In this document: positions 1 to 11,614 of the stretch, piece by piece | Position numbering within the stretch: the stretch's first letter is position 1 | Layout: the number at the start of each line of letters is the position of its first letter | NCBI RefSeq assembly: GCF_000006445.2 | Contig: NC_006047.2 | Span: 1,550,001-1,614,000, forward strand | Length of the DNA stretch: 64,000 bases | Reading direction: 5' to 3' | Source of the DNA: Debaryomyces hansenii CBS767 | Lineage: Eukaryota > Ascomycota > Pichiomycetes > Serinales > Debaryomycetaceae | Translations under genes and position numbers: made by a program | Notes under the pieces: model-generated | Told to the model about the DNA's origin: nothing | The model's input: only the letters and a program-made list of their open reading frames with translations | Database searches by the model: none

Positions 1-172
1 AATATATACGTGGTATATCTATTTTCATACTTACATAAAAAACATAGATAGTTTGTAGATCTAGAATTGTTTACTAAATTTATTTCCTTGGCTTCAATTC
101 TAAATCTAAATGCTAGTAGATCATACAATGCGAATTTGTAGTCACTTATGCTCAATGCTGACGATATGAACA

Positions 173-3100
173 TCAATCAATACATTTATAGGGAAAAATA
201 TCTTCTAATTGGCAGAAAAGCCATTTACTCTGAAAGCTTGTTAAACCTATGGCCTTCGCTCTTAATCTCATGTTTCTGTCATCAGTGATTAAGATACAAT
301 AATTGAATGCTTTAGATGCGGTTGAGTCCAACACAACCGTTTCGTTGGATGGACCGTTTACAGTCAGGTTCAAACCTTTCATTAATTTTTTGCTCATTTC
401 ATCATGCTTATTGACTGAAATTAATATGGTTTCTTCAACATTTGTTCTCCAGTTAGAATTATTCTCAAATTCTGTAGTTTCGTTAATATCCGATGCAACA
501 GATCCATCGAATCTTAATGGCAAAATTTCTCCAGTGAAGTATAATTCTCTGATAATGATAACTGACCTAGTTGCTGCATCTGCAATTGTCGCTTCTGCAG
601 ATTTGCGTAGAGACCTCAATTCCTGAAAGACGATTAATGGAATCAGAACCTTTAAAACACTATTCCGAACACATTTAAATACTCTCCCGCAATGCTTTAA
701 CCAAATATTCGTGTCTAATGTAACGTACGTGAGGTTACTATCTATTCCATCCCCAAGATCACCTTCGACTGAAAATCTGCCACCTCTGGTTGGTAAGCTT
801 TCTGAATTATTCATGAAAATCTCATTATACAAATCATCACCCACATTCATTTGCCTGTGTTGAAAGACCTGGTCATCTAGCTGTTGATATCGATTTGAAT
901 TCGAATCATAATCTATCTGAGAATCATTAAATTTAGAATTCCCATAATTCTCCAGGTCATTTTCATTGATATCACCATAATTTAATTGATGGCTACCTGC
1001 ATCACCTGAAGAGTTCAGATCCGAAAGTTTAAACCAAATATCATCTCTTTCTAATGCACTAATATTCTCGAAGGTTGAACGATTCACCAAATTTTCTCGA
1101 GTGATTTGCTGTAAGAAATTATTCTGAACGAAACGTTTGTCACTTAATAAAAATTCCTCAATGTACGCATACGCACCCGATTCCCTTGTAGATGAATCGA
1201 AAACATCAGCATTCAAGTAGATTCCCTCGTCGAACTTGAATCCTTCGTTGGATCTAATTAGTCCAAATTCATAGTTATCTGCAATGAAGCGAGCAAGTAA
1301 AATAATACGGACAATTCTTTCATCATTATCAAATTCCAGTTGCAGCCTTGTCTTTTGCTCATAATTATGGATCAGATCGACAACTGGGGAAGTTCCACAA
1401 ATTGGTAAATCAAACAAATTGTAATTCTGAACTCCAGCCAGGCTTATATCGTTATAATCATTTTTTGTCGATATGAAATCAAACCACACAGTACCCCAAC
1501 ATTTCCACACTTCTGGTAAAAATTCATTGTTGTTAAAATAGTCCACATAATTTGGATGATTTAGAAGATAAAAACGACACATCTCATTTAATTTAGAATT
1601 ATCCTTTGTAACTGAAAGTAATGAATTGAGATAATTGATTATCGATTCCCATGGGAATAATTTACGGAATATCCACATAAACATAGGTTTTGAATTCGGA
1701 AACTTATTCGTTGCTTCGCCAATAGAAATTAAAAAGTACAACCATACTATAACATGACATGTCGATGCTTGTTTCGGTCCTATTAAGTAATGGTTCAATA
1801 TACGAACAGATAATTCAAGGACCGACTTGTTTATAAACTTTAAACAGTAGAACCAATTATCTGCCGATAGGTCAGATGCGGTGATTGTTTGCCCGTCGAC
1901 GCCACTTGAAATAGCCGCTGCATTAATTGGCTCATCAATATGAGATTGAGATCCCCTTGATTTCCTTTTCCGGTCCTTTTTATCCTTTCTTTCTTTCAAA
2001 ACTTCTGGCAACTGGAATATTTTAGCAAACGGATTTTTGGCATCACCAAATCCTATTAAATGATTAATATTCGCAATTGCAAATAAGGAGCCCTTATTAA
2101 ACCAAAAATTCATTTTTTCAACTGAATTTGTAGCTCCAGTTTGTTGTTGTTGTTGCTGTTGTTGCAAATAGTACGGATGGTGAGGATCATTCATTGAAGT
2201 CGTTCCATGAGGAGTATATATTTCTCCCGTGAAAAAATTATATCCATTAGAATCAGATCCGAAAGTTAAACCATAGCGGGTTACTAAGTCGATGCCATAC
2301 TGGAGTTGTGTATCATGAATGTTATCTGCATTACCCGATATATTCTCCGAATTACTATAGTTTGTATGAATGCTTAATAAAACTTTATGAATTTTGATGA
2401 AGTCAATAGTAGGTAATTCCAATAATGATAGAATATTTCTTTGAGTACAAATATTCTCCACGACTAACCTAAGGTATTGTTGAGTTGGTACAAATGGATC
2501 ACGACATACTACCGACTTACCAATATTTACCAATGCATCTAAATTATCTTGTTGAACTGTACACATATGATAATAAATTTTGCCGTGTCCGTATAATGTC
2601 TTCATCGAAACAGAATACCAGTATTCAGCACTGATCTTCCAATCAATGAATCTAGAGGAATACAAAGCTATTGCCATTCGTGATAAATCCCCCAACTTTT
2701 CGGACCACCATCCTTCCATTTCTAATACCGGATCAGTTAGGTTTGAAATAATATTAAAGCAATATGCTATGAAGCACAGACAAATCTCATGATCTTGGAA
2801 AATGCTCATGATATTCTTTAAAACCTCTAGAAATCCAACAATACCGTAAACCCACATACGTCTTGGAATCTTATATAAATCGACTATATTCTTACCAGTT
2901 TTGAACTGTGTTTGATTAGAGGTTGGCTTTAACGCAGTAACCAAAAAATCATAATAATTATCTAATAATGTTATATTATGATGATAAACAGTCCAAAGAT
3001 CATTCAGTAAGTCGGATGCTTTAGATGATGATGACACAGACGATGATGAATTAACCGAAGATGACAATTGTGGGTTAACCATGGGAGAATCACGATAACT

Positions 3101-3943
3101 TTGTATACTAGTACTCGCTGTAGTATTTATTTTAATAGATATCTCTATGCAATTCTTTTGAACGACTTCTTCGAAGTTTACGATATTCTTGTACGTATCT
3201 TTGAGCTTCGATGCTAACTGTTGCTCTTCATCGGACATTGTACGTTGAAAATGCTGCTGATTATTTTGTTGCTGTTCGGGCGGCGAGACTTCATGGAGAG
3301 TTTCTTGTTGTGAAGACTGCTGCCCTTGCATTATTGGATTCATCAGCGAGGCCATTTCCTTGGTTCCAGACGAAAAGTCTGATGATTGCATATGCTCTGT
3401 ATCTGCCTGAAGAAGCCGAGCTTGTGATTTATTTTGCTGATTTTGATCTAATGCATTTGAATCAGACAGATCAGAATTATTGTTAGCAGAAATACTCGAC
3501 ATAGGGTTAATATTTGGGCTTGACGGAACATCATATGCCGAAGGAGTCGGTGTTTTCATAGTCCCTGTAGTCACTGGGTGTCCATTATATTGGCCTTTTT
3601 GGTGCTGCATCAAACTTCTTCTCACATTATTACGAATCATTGGATTATTACTAAGTCTCTGCGATGAAACACCGGGCGCATTAACACTCCCTGATATTGT
3701 ATTATTATTTATGGATGACTGGGGGAAGTTAAAATCTTGTGTGTTTTGTGTAGACATGGACATCTGTAGAGGGTTTGATGTTCTTTTATTTGAGTTATTT
3801 GTCACGTAGTTCGACAAGCTGTTTTGCCGTTTTTGTTGTTGTGACGAAGGATTGGAAGGCTCGCCTTGGTACGAGTTAACTATAGGATTCCTATTAAGTT
3901 CTGCCACCAGATCAGGGATATATTTGAGGTGTTTATTATTCAT
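173..3943 (-). CDS. ESL1: EST1/SMG-like protein with C-terminal PIN domain (Esl1/Esl2 family)
   Basis: A 1256-residue protein. The N-terminal ~240 residues are Asn/Ser/Gln-rich and low complexity. A long helical region (roughly 245-600) resembles the Est1/SMG5-7 14-3-3/TPR-like fold, a Gln run follows near residue 600, and the C-terminal ~184 residues form a PIN nuclease-type domain. Acidic residues expected of an active PIN fold are visible: D1077 in VTLDTNIW, E1108 in VFQELR and D1221/D1222 in ITDDRN. In S. cerevisiae the matching pair is ESL1/ESL2, linked to telomerase and RNA-turnover factors; which one this equals cannot be decided, since the pair comes from a genome duplication this clade lacks. 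The start is the first ATG. The family is clear; the exact function is inferred. Confidence 0.82.
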   Translation of the reverse strand: MNNKHLKYIPDLVAELNRNPIVNSYQGEPSNPSSQQQKRQNSLSNYVTNNSNKRTSNPLQMSMSTQNTQDFNFPQSSINNNTISGSVNAPGVSSQRLSNNPMIRNNVRRSLMQHQKGQYNGHPVTTGTMKTPTPSAYDVPSSPNINPMSSISANNNSDLSDSNALDQNQQNKSQARLLQADTEHMQSSDFSSGTKEMASLMNPIMQGQQSSQQETLHEVSPPEQQQNNQQHFQRTMSDEEQQLASKLKDTYKNIVNFEEVVQKNCIEISIKINTTASTSIQSYRDSPMVNPQLSSSVNSSSSVSSSSKASDLLNDLWTVYHHNITLLDNYYDFLVTALKPTSNQTQFKTGKNIVDLYKIPRRMWVYGIVGFLEVLKNIMSIFQDHEICLCFIAYCFNIISNLTDPVLEMEGWWSEKLGDLSRMAIALYSSRFIDWKISAEYWYSVSMKTLYGHGKIYYHMCTVQQDNLDALVNIGKSVVCRDPFVPTQQYLRLVVENICTQRNILSLLELPTIDFIKIHKVLLSIHTNYSNSENISGNADNIHDTQLQYGIDLVTRYGLTFGSDSNGYNFFTGEIYTPHGTTSMNDPHHPYYLQQQQQQQQTGATNSVEKMNFWFNKGSLFAIANINHLIGFGDAKNPFAKIFQLPEVLKERKDKKDRKRKSRGSQSHIDEPINAAAISSGVDGQTITASDLSADNWFYCLKFINKSVLELSVRILNHYLIGPKQASTCHVIVWLYFLISIGEATNKFPNSKPMFMWIFRKLFPWESIINYLNSLLSVTKDNSKLNEMCRFYLLNHPNYVDYFNNNEFLPEVWKCWGTVWFDFISTKNDYNDISLAGVQNYNLFDLPICGTSPVVDLIHNYEQKTRLQLEFDNDERIVRIILLARFIADNYEFGLIRSNEGFKFDEGIYLNADVFDSSTRESGAYAYIEEFLLSDKRFVQNNFLQQITRENLVNRSTFENISALERDDIWFKLSDLNSSGDAGSHQLNYGDINENDLENYGNSKFNDSQIDYDSNSNRYQQLDDQVFQHRQMNVGDDLYNEIFMNNSESLPTRGGRFSVEGDLGDGIDSNLTYVTLDTNIWLKHCGRVFKCVRNSVLKVLIPLIVFQELRSLRKSAEATIADAATRSVIIIRELYFTGEILPLRFDGSVASDINETTEFENNSNWRTNVEETILISVNKHDEMSKKLMKGLNLTVNGPSNETVVLDSTASKAFNYCILITDDRNMRLRAKAIGLTSFQSKWLFCQLEDIFPYKCID

Positions 3944-4872
3944 AATAAATAAACCTGCTGGGGAGATACGAATTTGAATGGGAACTAATAATTTTGCCTT
4001 GATCTGAAGTCAAATTGATTAGGCACTTCTACGTATCAGTTTCTGTATGGAAAATATTGACCCGCGGACGACTTCGACTGGCTCTTACAAAATTACCATG
4101 ATCTCGACTAAACGATAGCAAACTACATATATGAGCCAAAGCCATTTATTAAGAAGGGCATTGTACAAACGCCGAGGGCATTGTATCGGTTTATCGTTTA
4201 GTCTGGGAAAAAATTAATGAAATAGTATCCGGACGATCCATGGGGTATTGTGGATCGAATTAACGAATTTATCAATTCCACAAGTAGTATAGAGGTTTCG
4301 TAGTATAACTCTCTTCGCCATTGACCATTCGATCATCCAGACGATGAAAAACACATACTTAATTGTAGATAGCCAGTGCAAGCGCTAATCCTATATAAAA
4401 TTTAAATCGACCCTGGACATCTCAAATCTCTCGTGGTATCTTTTATTGTGATAGCACCATACAGTGGTCCTGATCATCCACGCTGCAGACTTGTACATCT
4501 CTAACACAACTAAATCTCGATTTCTACAGTTAAATGCTCTACTTGCATGAATTCTACATTATCCCATCTCTGGCTTCGGGCCCGTGGTCTCATTTCTCAG
4601 CCTCGACATTCAATCTTAACGTATGCCTGGCCGTTCACCACACCATGCCCGTTTCAACCTGGAATATCTTTCATTTCTAAAACGTAAGATTTTTATTGAC
4701 AAAGCTAAATATTTACTCATGAATAATGTATATCCTGACTGTCGACTGCCATACCGACTTTTAAACCACCACAATCATTTCTCTTTTTATAATCCCTGGC
4801 CATTTAAAACCGTACGATACGCGTACAACCAACTCGACAAGCATACAGTAATACAGTAATAAACCATATAAT
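3944..4872. other. Intergenic region between ESL1 start and RPL40 3' end
   Basis: About 930 bp holding the ESL1 5' flank on one side and the RPL40 3' flank on the other. I see no tRNA, repeat array or conserved coding signal. A 78-codon + strand ORF at 4623-4859 has no recognisable similarity and is treated as chance. Confidence 0.5.
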
Positions 4873-5557
<685 letters not shown>

Positions 5558-8500
5558 ATGAGTGAAAATCATAAGGAAGTGCAAGAGCTGACATCTGGAG
5601 ATGACGACCAAACTAATCCACAGCAACATCAGGTACAAATAAATGAAACAGAAGGAAGAGTTGAAGGAGATGTGAATGGTTTAGACCAAAGACAAAACAG
5701 AGAAGTTCCCGTGGAAACAAACGAGGAATCTGACTTTGGCAATTTGGGGGCCGGCGGGTATTCAGAATTTGATACAAGAACCATGGAATGGGAGCCACTT
5801 GATCAGGGAAACGGCGATACTCCGCAGGTGAGCTTAACCAACGAGAATCAGGAAAATGAGATGTCACTGGGTACTGGATTGGAGTTGAAACAGCAAGGCC
5901 TGGAGCAAGAAAATCAGAACCAAGAAAATGAGCAGGTTCAAGATCAGCAACAAGAAGACCAACAGGTTCAAGATCAGCAACAAGAAAACCAACAGCAACA
6001 ATATCACGACCAAGAAGGGACAAATCTACAACAAGAGCAGCAGCTGGATTATCAGGACCAGGACCAAGAAAATGAGGACGATATAAATACCTCGACTTTA
6101 CACCCTCTCCAACCTAATCAGAGCTTCACCACCCCGCTGAAATCATTGCCACCTTTGAAAGATATCGAATTGATAACAACTCCAAAGGCCTTCAGTGTTG
6201 CAAAAGATGCGGATGCCGATGTCCCAAACGTATCGAGCTCTCCGCTTATTACCGCAAAGAATACACAGATGGATCCAGGACAAGGTGGTGACAATCATCC
6301 AAAGTCCAACGACAATAATCAAGGGGACGATGATGATATTGAAAGATCTGTCGTTCGTGCATTCTTGGGAGTTAGTCAACAGGATTTGAATTCGCTAAGT
6401 ACAGATGTAATTAGCAAGATGCATAAGAGATCCATTGAACTCCAAGAATTGAAGTCAGATAATGAATTTTTAAAGATAAACCAAGAACAAGCCATACTGA
6501 TACAAAATAAAAAGTCGAAATTGTTGAGTCTGAAACTAAGTAAGCTAGATAAACTGAATACTGAATTAAGGCAAGAAAGAGTCACATTATCTAATGAAAA
6601 AGAAATATATATTAAAACTATCGGCCAATTAAAAGATGAAAACTCAACAATAATGGATAAATTATCCCAAATTGAGTATCAATCTAAAAAGTATGATTCG
6701 AACTATTCAGAACAGATCGGCGAAAGAGATCAAGAAATTTTAAAGTTAAATGACTCGTTAAATAAATTAACTAAAACAAACATAGAACAGAACCAAAAGA
6801 TAAATGAGGTTATTAAGGAGCTTAACGATACCAGAAATGAAAAATTCACTTTGAAACTAGAAAATAGTAAGATATCAAATGAATTATCGTACATTAAGAA
6901 TCAGAGAACGTGGTATGAAGAAGAATTAAAATCTGTTCAACGTAGATTCACTGATTTAATTAAAAAGCATGAATCAGAGTTTTTAATGAGATCTAATAAG
7001 TTGTCTAGTTTAACAACTAAAAACGAAGCTTTAGATCGTTTGAATAAATCACAGGCCGAACATATTAATGGATTGCAAAATGACTTAGAGAAAGAAATTT
7101 CAAAGGCATCGTCATTAGATTCCAAATTTGAAATTGAAAAAATCAAGCTAGATAAAGAGTTGAAGAATAAGGAAGAGTTATTAGAACTAACACAAGTTCA
7201 ATCATCTCAAAGAAATGAGAGAATAGAACAGCTAGAATCATACATTGAAGAAATAAAGAATAAGTTAGGTGAATCTATTAATTTGTTGGAAGCTGATTTA
7301 TCTAAGAAGAATGAAACTATTCTTGTTTTAGAAGAGAAATTAAGAAGAACAGAAGAAGTTTTAGATAAAGAATTGCACAAGGAAACTGATTTACCGAAAT
7401 TATCTGTATCTGCAGAAATGATTGCATCCACAAAAGCAGATGGCATATCTTTATCGTCGTTGTATTCAGAATATAATCATTTGAAAAAGCAATTAGTGTT
7501 GGAACGATCGCAGAAAGAAAGATTAGCCAACCAATTGGAATCATTTGTAGCAGAATTGGAGTCTAAAAGACCTACAATTGCAAATTATTCTGATCAGATC
7601 AAGTTTTATGAGAACTCGCTTCAGGAAATGATAGGTAAAGTTGAATCAATCAGACTAGAAAAATTAGAAGGAGAGAAAGAGTATAATAAATTGAAATCAA
7701 GAGTTTCTGAATACAATAATGATTTAGTGTCGATGAAAAAGTTGTGCAGAGATTTAGGAAAACAATTATGTTATTACCTTATACATTCAAAGATCAGGGA
7801 TAGTAAGGAAGATCCACTTACCTTGACGGAGAGAAAAGCTATTGAAAATATTTTAGAAAGAAGCGGTAATAATGATGGTGTAAAAGAAACCGATACTGAT
7901 CAATTGATTTCTGATAGGTTGGTGGGTTTTACAAACATTATAGAACTTCAACAGAAGAATGAAGGTCTTCTCACTGTTGTGAGACAATTAGGTAAGAAAT
8001 TGGAAAACAAAGACGATGAGTTTAACGGTGGTTTAGAATCTGCTGCAATCGATGAAGCGAAAGATGCAATCTTAACGTTAGAGAATGAACTTGATAGTGT
8101 TCATGTTAAACTAGACGCTGTGTCCAAAGAAAGAGACGTGCTCAAATCAATGGTTGATTCTACTACCAAGAATGGGTCAAGGGGCGAACTTAAATTTTTG
8201 ACTGATGCAAACAGTGATCTCAAATCTAAACTAAATGAAACAGAGAAAGTATTGAAAGAGTTGCAATTGCAGTCAAGTATAGCACTCAAAGATTTCAACG
8301 AGAAGTTGAGAGTCGTTACTAATAGCAAGAACGAATTAACTCTAAATTTGTCGTCGATTAAGCATTCAGCAGAATTGGCTGAAGCAAGATTTGCGAATGC
8401 ACATAAATCTTTAGAAAATGCTCGAGAGGAAATTAACCAATACAAAAAAGACATTGAATTCTGGAAGAATCAAACATCGAAGCAAGAATATTCACTTATT

Positions 8501-11467
8501 AGTAAATCTAATGAATTAAAAGATGTTGAGAATACTCTAAATGAAGAGCGGATTGTCATAAATAATTTGAAGACCGAAAAAGAAATATGGAACCTGTACC
8601 AAAAAACATTGAATGATGATATTCTGCAGCTTAGATCTGACAAGTCTCACCTTAATGAGTTTGTTGTAAATTTACAATCACTATTAAAGGAAAGGGAATC
8701 TTCAAGTAAGGAGTTGTCCATTAAGCTCACACAATCAATTGAAAATTATCAAGCTTTACGAGATAGGCTTTCTGAAAAAGAAGAAAGAATTTCGATTTTA
8801 TCGAATCAATCAGAGTTAGCATTAAGAGCGCAGAATTCCAAGTTGGAACAGATTAACGAGCTTAACCTGTTAGTACGGGATTATAAGGGCAGATTGGCTG
8901 AAAAGAGTTCCTTGGTTGAAAAGCTAAGTCAAAAAGTCCAAGAATTACAGGATTCACAGTCCATATCAAGTACCCTTGAGGGATTCAAAAATTCACATGA
9001 CGAAATTGGTAAACCTAATCAGTTAAGTCAAAACTATGAAAGGGAGTTAGAAAGGGCTCTGAATGATTTACGTATAGCTGAGAGTCAAGTCTCTGAATTT
9101 TCAGATTTAGCTAAAGCCGCTGAACTCGCTTTAACCAACTCAACTAACACATTTGAAAAATACAAAACTGAGAGTGAAAGCAAGATTAATGGCCTATTGA
9201 AAGAGAAGGAATCATTGAAGTCAGAATTGAGGGATTTGTCTGATTTATTTAATCAATCCAAGCAAGAAGCAATTGATATTGAAAAGAAATATAGTAACGA
9301 GGTCGAAGAACTTAAGTTAAAGATCGGTGAATCTATAATGAAGGCTAATGCGTATGATGATTTGAAAAAGGATTATGAACTGAAATTTCAATCTGTGGCT
9401 AAAGACATGGAGAGCCAATCAAAGATCTCTGATGAAAATCAAAAGAAATATCATGAAGAGTTACATAGGAATACTGAATTAACAAATGAAATGGATAAGT
9501 TGAAGAGCCAATGTAATAGTCTTGAAAAAAGCATTGGCCAATTAACAACCAAATTGAATTCTACAAAACTTCTCTTAGAGAAGAAAGATGAATCAATAGA
9601 AGAAGAAAAGCAAAGTATTCAAGACGAGCTTGATTCATCTAGACTTAAAGTGAAAGACTTACAGGACCAAAATAATGTCTTATTAAATCAGTTGGAATTA
9701 TCCAAATTGGCTTGTACTACAGATGTGTCAGAAGCATCTTCTAATGATGACTTGAGAGCAGTAGTGTCCTATTTACGCCGTGAGAAAGATTCAGCGGAAG
9801 CAAAATTGACGTCTTATTTTGAGGACCAACAGAGACTCGAACAACGTTTGATTCAAGTTACTACAGAATTGGAAGCAACAAAATCTGAATTATCTAAATC
9901 ACAGTCCAATATAAATGTAACTGATGGTAGTAGTACTAACGAACATAATCGTTTATTAGATCAATTACAACAATTGAATATTTTACGAGAAAGTAATACC
10001 ACATTGCGTAATGAGAACTCTGTTAATGTTCAACGTATTTCCGAACTAGAAAGTGAATTACAATCTGTTACATCAAAATTAGAACCATTGGAAAAGAAAG
10101 TTTCCGAGTTATCAATGCAAAACGAAGTGAAAGAGCAAACAATAAGGTTGATTAAGGAAGAAAATGAAAACAATAGGACGCAGCTTGAATCTAACAGGGG
10201 CCGTGACTTTGCAGAATCTGACTCAGAAGATATCAAAGCTATGAAGCAAAGGTTTACAAATCTCAAAAATGAATTCCAGAATAAGTTGCTGGCTCATAGA
10301 AGTAAGACTAAAGAATTAGAAAAAACAGTTGACTCATTAAGAGTAGAATTAGCGAATACTAAGCAACACTTAGTGGATGCTGAGACTAATTATACCCAAG
10401 AGTTAATGAATACCAGGTCTAATTCCGACGGTCTTAAGAATGAGTCTTTACAGAACGATAAAATTAATAGTGCTTCCAAAGAAATAGCAAATGCCTACGA
10501 GAAATATGATACTCTAAAGAAGGAGTCTGAAGTTAAAATCATGTCTTTAGTTAACGAAAAGAAGTCGTTAGAAAGCGCGTTGCAAACGTTGAAAGCAAAA
10601 ATTGATAGCTTAGACTCAGAAGATTCGAATAAAAAGTTCGAAGAAAAATTGAATGCTTTGAAAGCTCAATTTGAAAACGAAAAGACTGAATTGAAAAAGA
10701 ATGTGCAGAACGAATTTGATGTTAGGTTAAAGCAAGAGTTAGCGAAAGTTAATAGCGATTTGCTTGAAAACCGGACTAAGCATGATAAAGAAGATCAGAC
10801 TAATAAAGAATTGGAGGCAGCAATTAAGGAAAAAAATGAAGCATTAGAGAAAACTTTTCAGGAGAAGAAATCGCAGTTGGAAGATGAATTAAAGGTAAAG
10901 CTCGAACAGAAGTTGAAAGAAAAAGTTGATGAGGAAGTTTCGAAAAGATCATCTGGTGAAACAAACGGAGATATGAATCTTGTTCGAGATGAATTAATAA
11001 AACAACACGAAGGAGAAATTGCAAGGTTAAGAAAAGATTTTGATACCCAATTAAGTAAGGCTAAGGATGATGTTAAGAACGTAACCGAAAAGAAGTTTGA
11101 GATCAAATTAAGAATGTTAAATAAAAAATTAGATAAGTTAGAAGGAAAGAATTTAACGGACCGGTCTGTTCTGTCTTCTACCAAAACACCTGTTGATGAA
11201 ACCAACAAACTTTCTGTGTCTTCTCTTCCAGCTACGCCTAATTTAGCACAGGACTCTTTACAGCCCATAACAAGTCAAGAACTGTCTAAATTACCGTTAG
11301 GCCACCAATTCACAGAGTCTACTTTAACAGTACATCGTCCTACGATTGATAGAACTAATCTGTCAAATAAAGCGTTGCAAGCTCAAAAACCAAATGTAGA
11401 GAAGCTTGGACAAAAACGTCCTATGGTCAACAAAAGTCAAAACACAAATAAAAGAACAAAAGAGTAA
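5558..11467 (+). CDS. MLP1: Nuclear pore basket protein Mlp1/Tpr
   Basis: A 1969-residue, almost entirely coiled-coil protein. From about residue 263 (IERSVVRAFLGVSQQDL) it follows the Mlp/Tpr pattern. Mlp/Tpr landmarks include EKEIWNLYQKTLNDDI followed by LNEFVVNLQSLLKERE, and KFEIKLRMLNKKLDKLEG near the end of the coiled coil. The C-terminal ~100 residues are Ser/Thr/Pro/Lys-rich and non-coiled, as in other Tpr proteins. Mlp1 anchors at the nuclear face of the pore through Nup60 and retains unspliced or faulty mRNPs. An unusual feature is the ~260-residue acidic, Gln/Glu/Asn-rich N-terminal extension ahead of the conserved start. The first ATG lies at the head of this extension. Confidence 0.9.
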   Translation: MSENHKEVQELTSGDDDQTNPQQHQVQINETEGRVEGDVNGLDQRQNREVPVETNEESDFGNLGAGGYSEFDTRTMEWEPLDQGNGDTPQVSLTNENQENEMSLGTGLELKQQGLEQENQNQENEQVQDQQQEDQQVQDQQQENQQQQYHDQEGTNLQQEQQLDYQDQDQENEDDINTSTLHPLQPNQSFTTPLKSLPPLKDIELITTPKAFSVAKDADADVPNVSSSPLITAKNTQMDPGQGGDNHPKSNDNNQGDDDDIERSVVRAFLGVSQQDLNSLSTDVISKMHKRSIELQELKSDNEFLKINQEQAILIQNKKSKLLSLKLSKLDKLNTELRQERVTLSNEKEIYIKTIGQLKDENSTIMDKLSQIEYQSKKYDSNYSEQIGERDQEILKLNDSLNKLTKTNIEQNQKINEVIKELNDTRNEKFTLKLENSKISNELSYIKNQRTWYEEELKSVQRRFTDLIKKHESEFLMRSNKLSSLTTKNEALDRLNKSQAEHINGLQNDLEKEISKASSLDSKFEIEKIKLDKELKNKEELLELTQVQSSQRNERIEQLESYIEEIKNKLGESINLLEADLSKKNETILVLEEKLRRTEEVLDKELHKETDLPKLSVSAEMIASTKADGISLSSLYSEYNHLKKQLVLERSQKERLANQLESFVAELESKRPTIANYSDQIKFYENSLQEMIGKVESIRLEKLEGEKEYNKLKSRVSEYNNDLVSMKKLCRDLGKQLCYYLIHSKIRDSKEDPLTLTERKAIENILERSGNNDGVKETDTDQLISDRLVGFTNIIELQQKNEGLLTVVRQLGKKLENKDDEFNGGLESAAIDEAKDAILTLENELDSVHVKLDAVSKERDVLKSMVDSTTKNGSRGELKFLTDANSDLKSKLNETEKVLKELQLQSSIALKDFNEKLRVVTNSKNELTLNLSSIKHSAELAEARFANAHKSLENAREEINQYKKDIEFWKNQTSKQEYSLISKSNELKDVENTLNEERIVINNLKTEKEIWNLYQKTLNDDILQLRSDKSHLNEFVVNLQSLLKERESSSKELSIKLTQSIENYQALRDRLSEKEERISILSNQSELALRAQNSKLEQINELNLLVRDYKGRLAEKSSLVEKLSQKVQELQDSQSISSTLEGFKNSHDEIGKPNQLSQNYERELERALNDLRIAESQVSEFSDLAKAAELALTNSTNTFEKYKTESESKINGLLKEKESLKSELRDLSDLFNQSKQEAIDIEKKYSNEVEELKLKIGESIMKANAYDDLKKDYELKFQSVAKDMESQSKISDENQKKYHEELHRNTELTNEMDKLKSQCNSLEKSIGQLTTKLNSTKLLLEKKDESIEEEKQSIQDELDSSRLKVKDLQDQNNVLLNQLELSKLACTTDVSEASSNDDLRAVVSYLRREKDSAEAKLTSYFEDQQRLEQRLIQVTTELEATKSELSKSQSNINVTDGSSTNEHNRLLDQLQQLNILRESNTTLRNENSVNVQRISELESELQSVTSKLEPLEKKVSELSMQNEVKEQTIRLIKEENENNRTQLESNRGRDFAESDSEDIKAMKQRFTNLKNEFQNKLLAHRSKTKELEKTVDSLRVELANTKQHLVDAETNYTQELMNTRSNSDGLKNESLQNDKINSASKEIANAYEKYDTLKKESEVKIMSLVNEKKSLESALQTLKAKIDSLDSEDSNKKFEEKLNALKAQFENEKTELKKNVQNEFDVRLKQELAKVNSDLLENRTKHDKEDQTNKELEAAIKEKNEALEKTFQEKKSQLEDELKVKLEQKLKEKVDEEVSKRSSGETNGDMNLVRDELIKQHEGEIARLRKDFDTQLSKAKDDVKNVTEKKFEIKLRMLNKKLDKLEGKNLTDRSVLSSTKTPVDETNKLSVSSLPATPNLAQDSLQPITSQELSKLPLGHQFTESTLTVHRPTIDRTNLSNKALQAQKPNVEKLGQKRPMVNKSQNTNKRTKE
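5933..5992 (+). repeat. Two-unit 30-bp tandem repeat inside MLP1
   Basis: Two consecutive 30-bp units (5933-5962 and 5963-5992) differ at a single base and encode two copies of a QVQDQQQE(D/N)Q-type decapeptide. They sit in the Gln/Glu-rich N-terminal extension and are probably prone to length variation. Confidence 0.85.
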
Positions 11468-11614
11468 ATAATGTCAAATAAGTTGTATATTAGATATAAC
11501 GCTGTGTTATAGTTACATTGTACGAATGTAGATTACAATATATCATTTATTTAATATAAAAGGCTAAAAGGCGTAAACTAGTATTCTTCATCTTGACCAG
11601 CAACTATATATAAG

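Noticed and set aside
4623..4859. 78-codon ORF between ESL1 and RPL40
   Set aside because: No recognisable motif, unlike neighbouring codon use, and of a length expected by chance.
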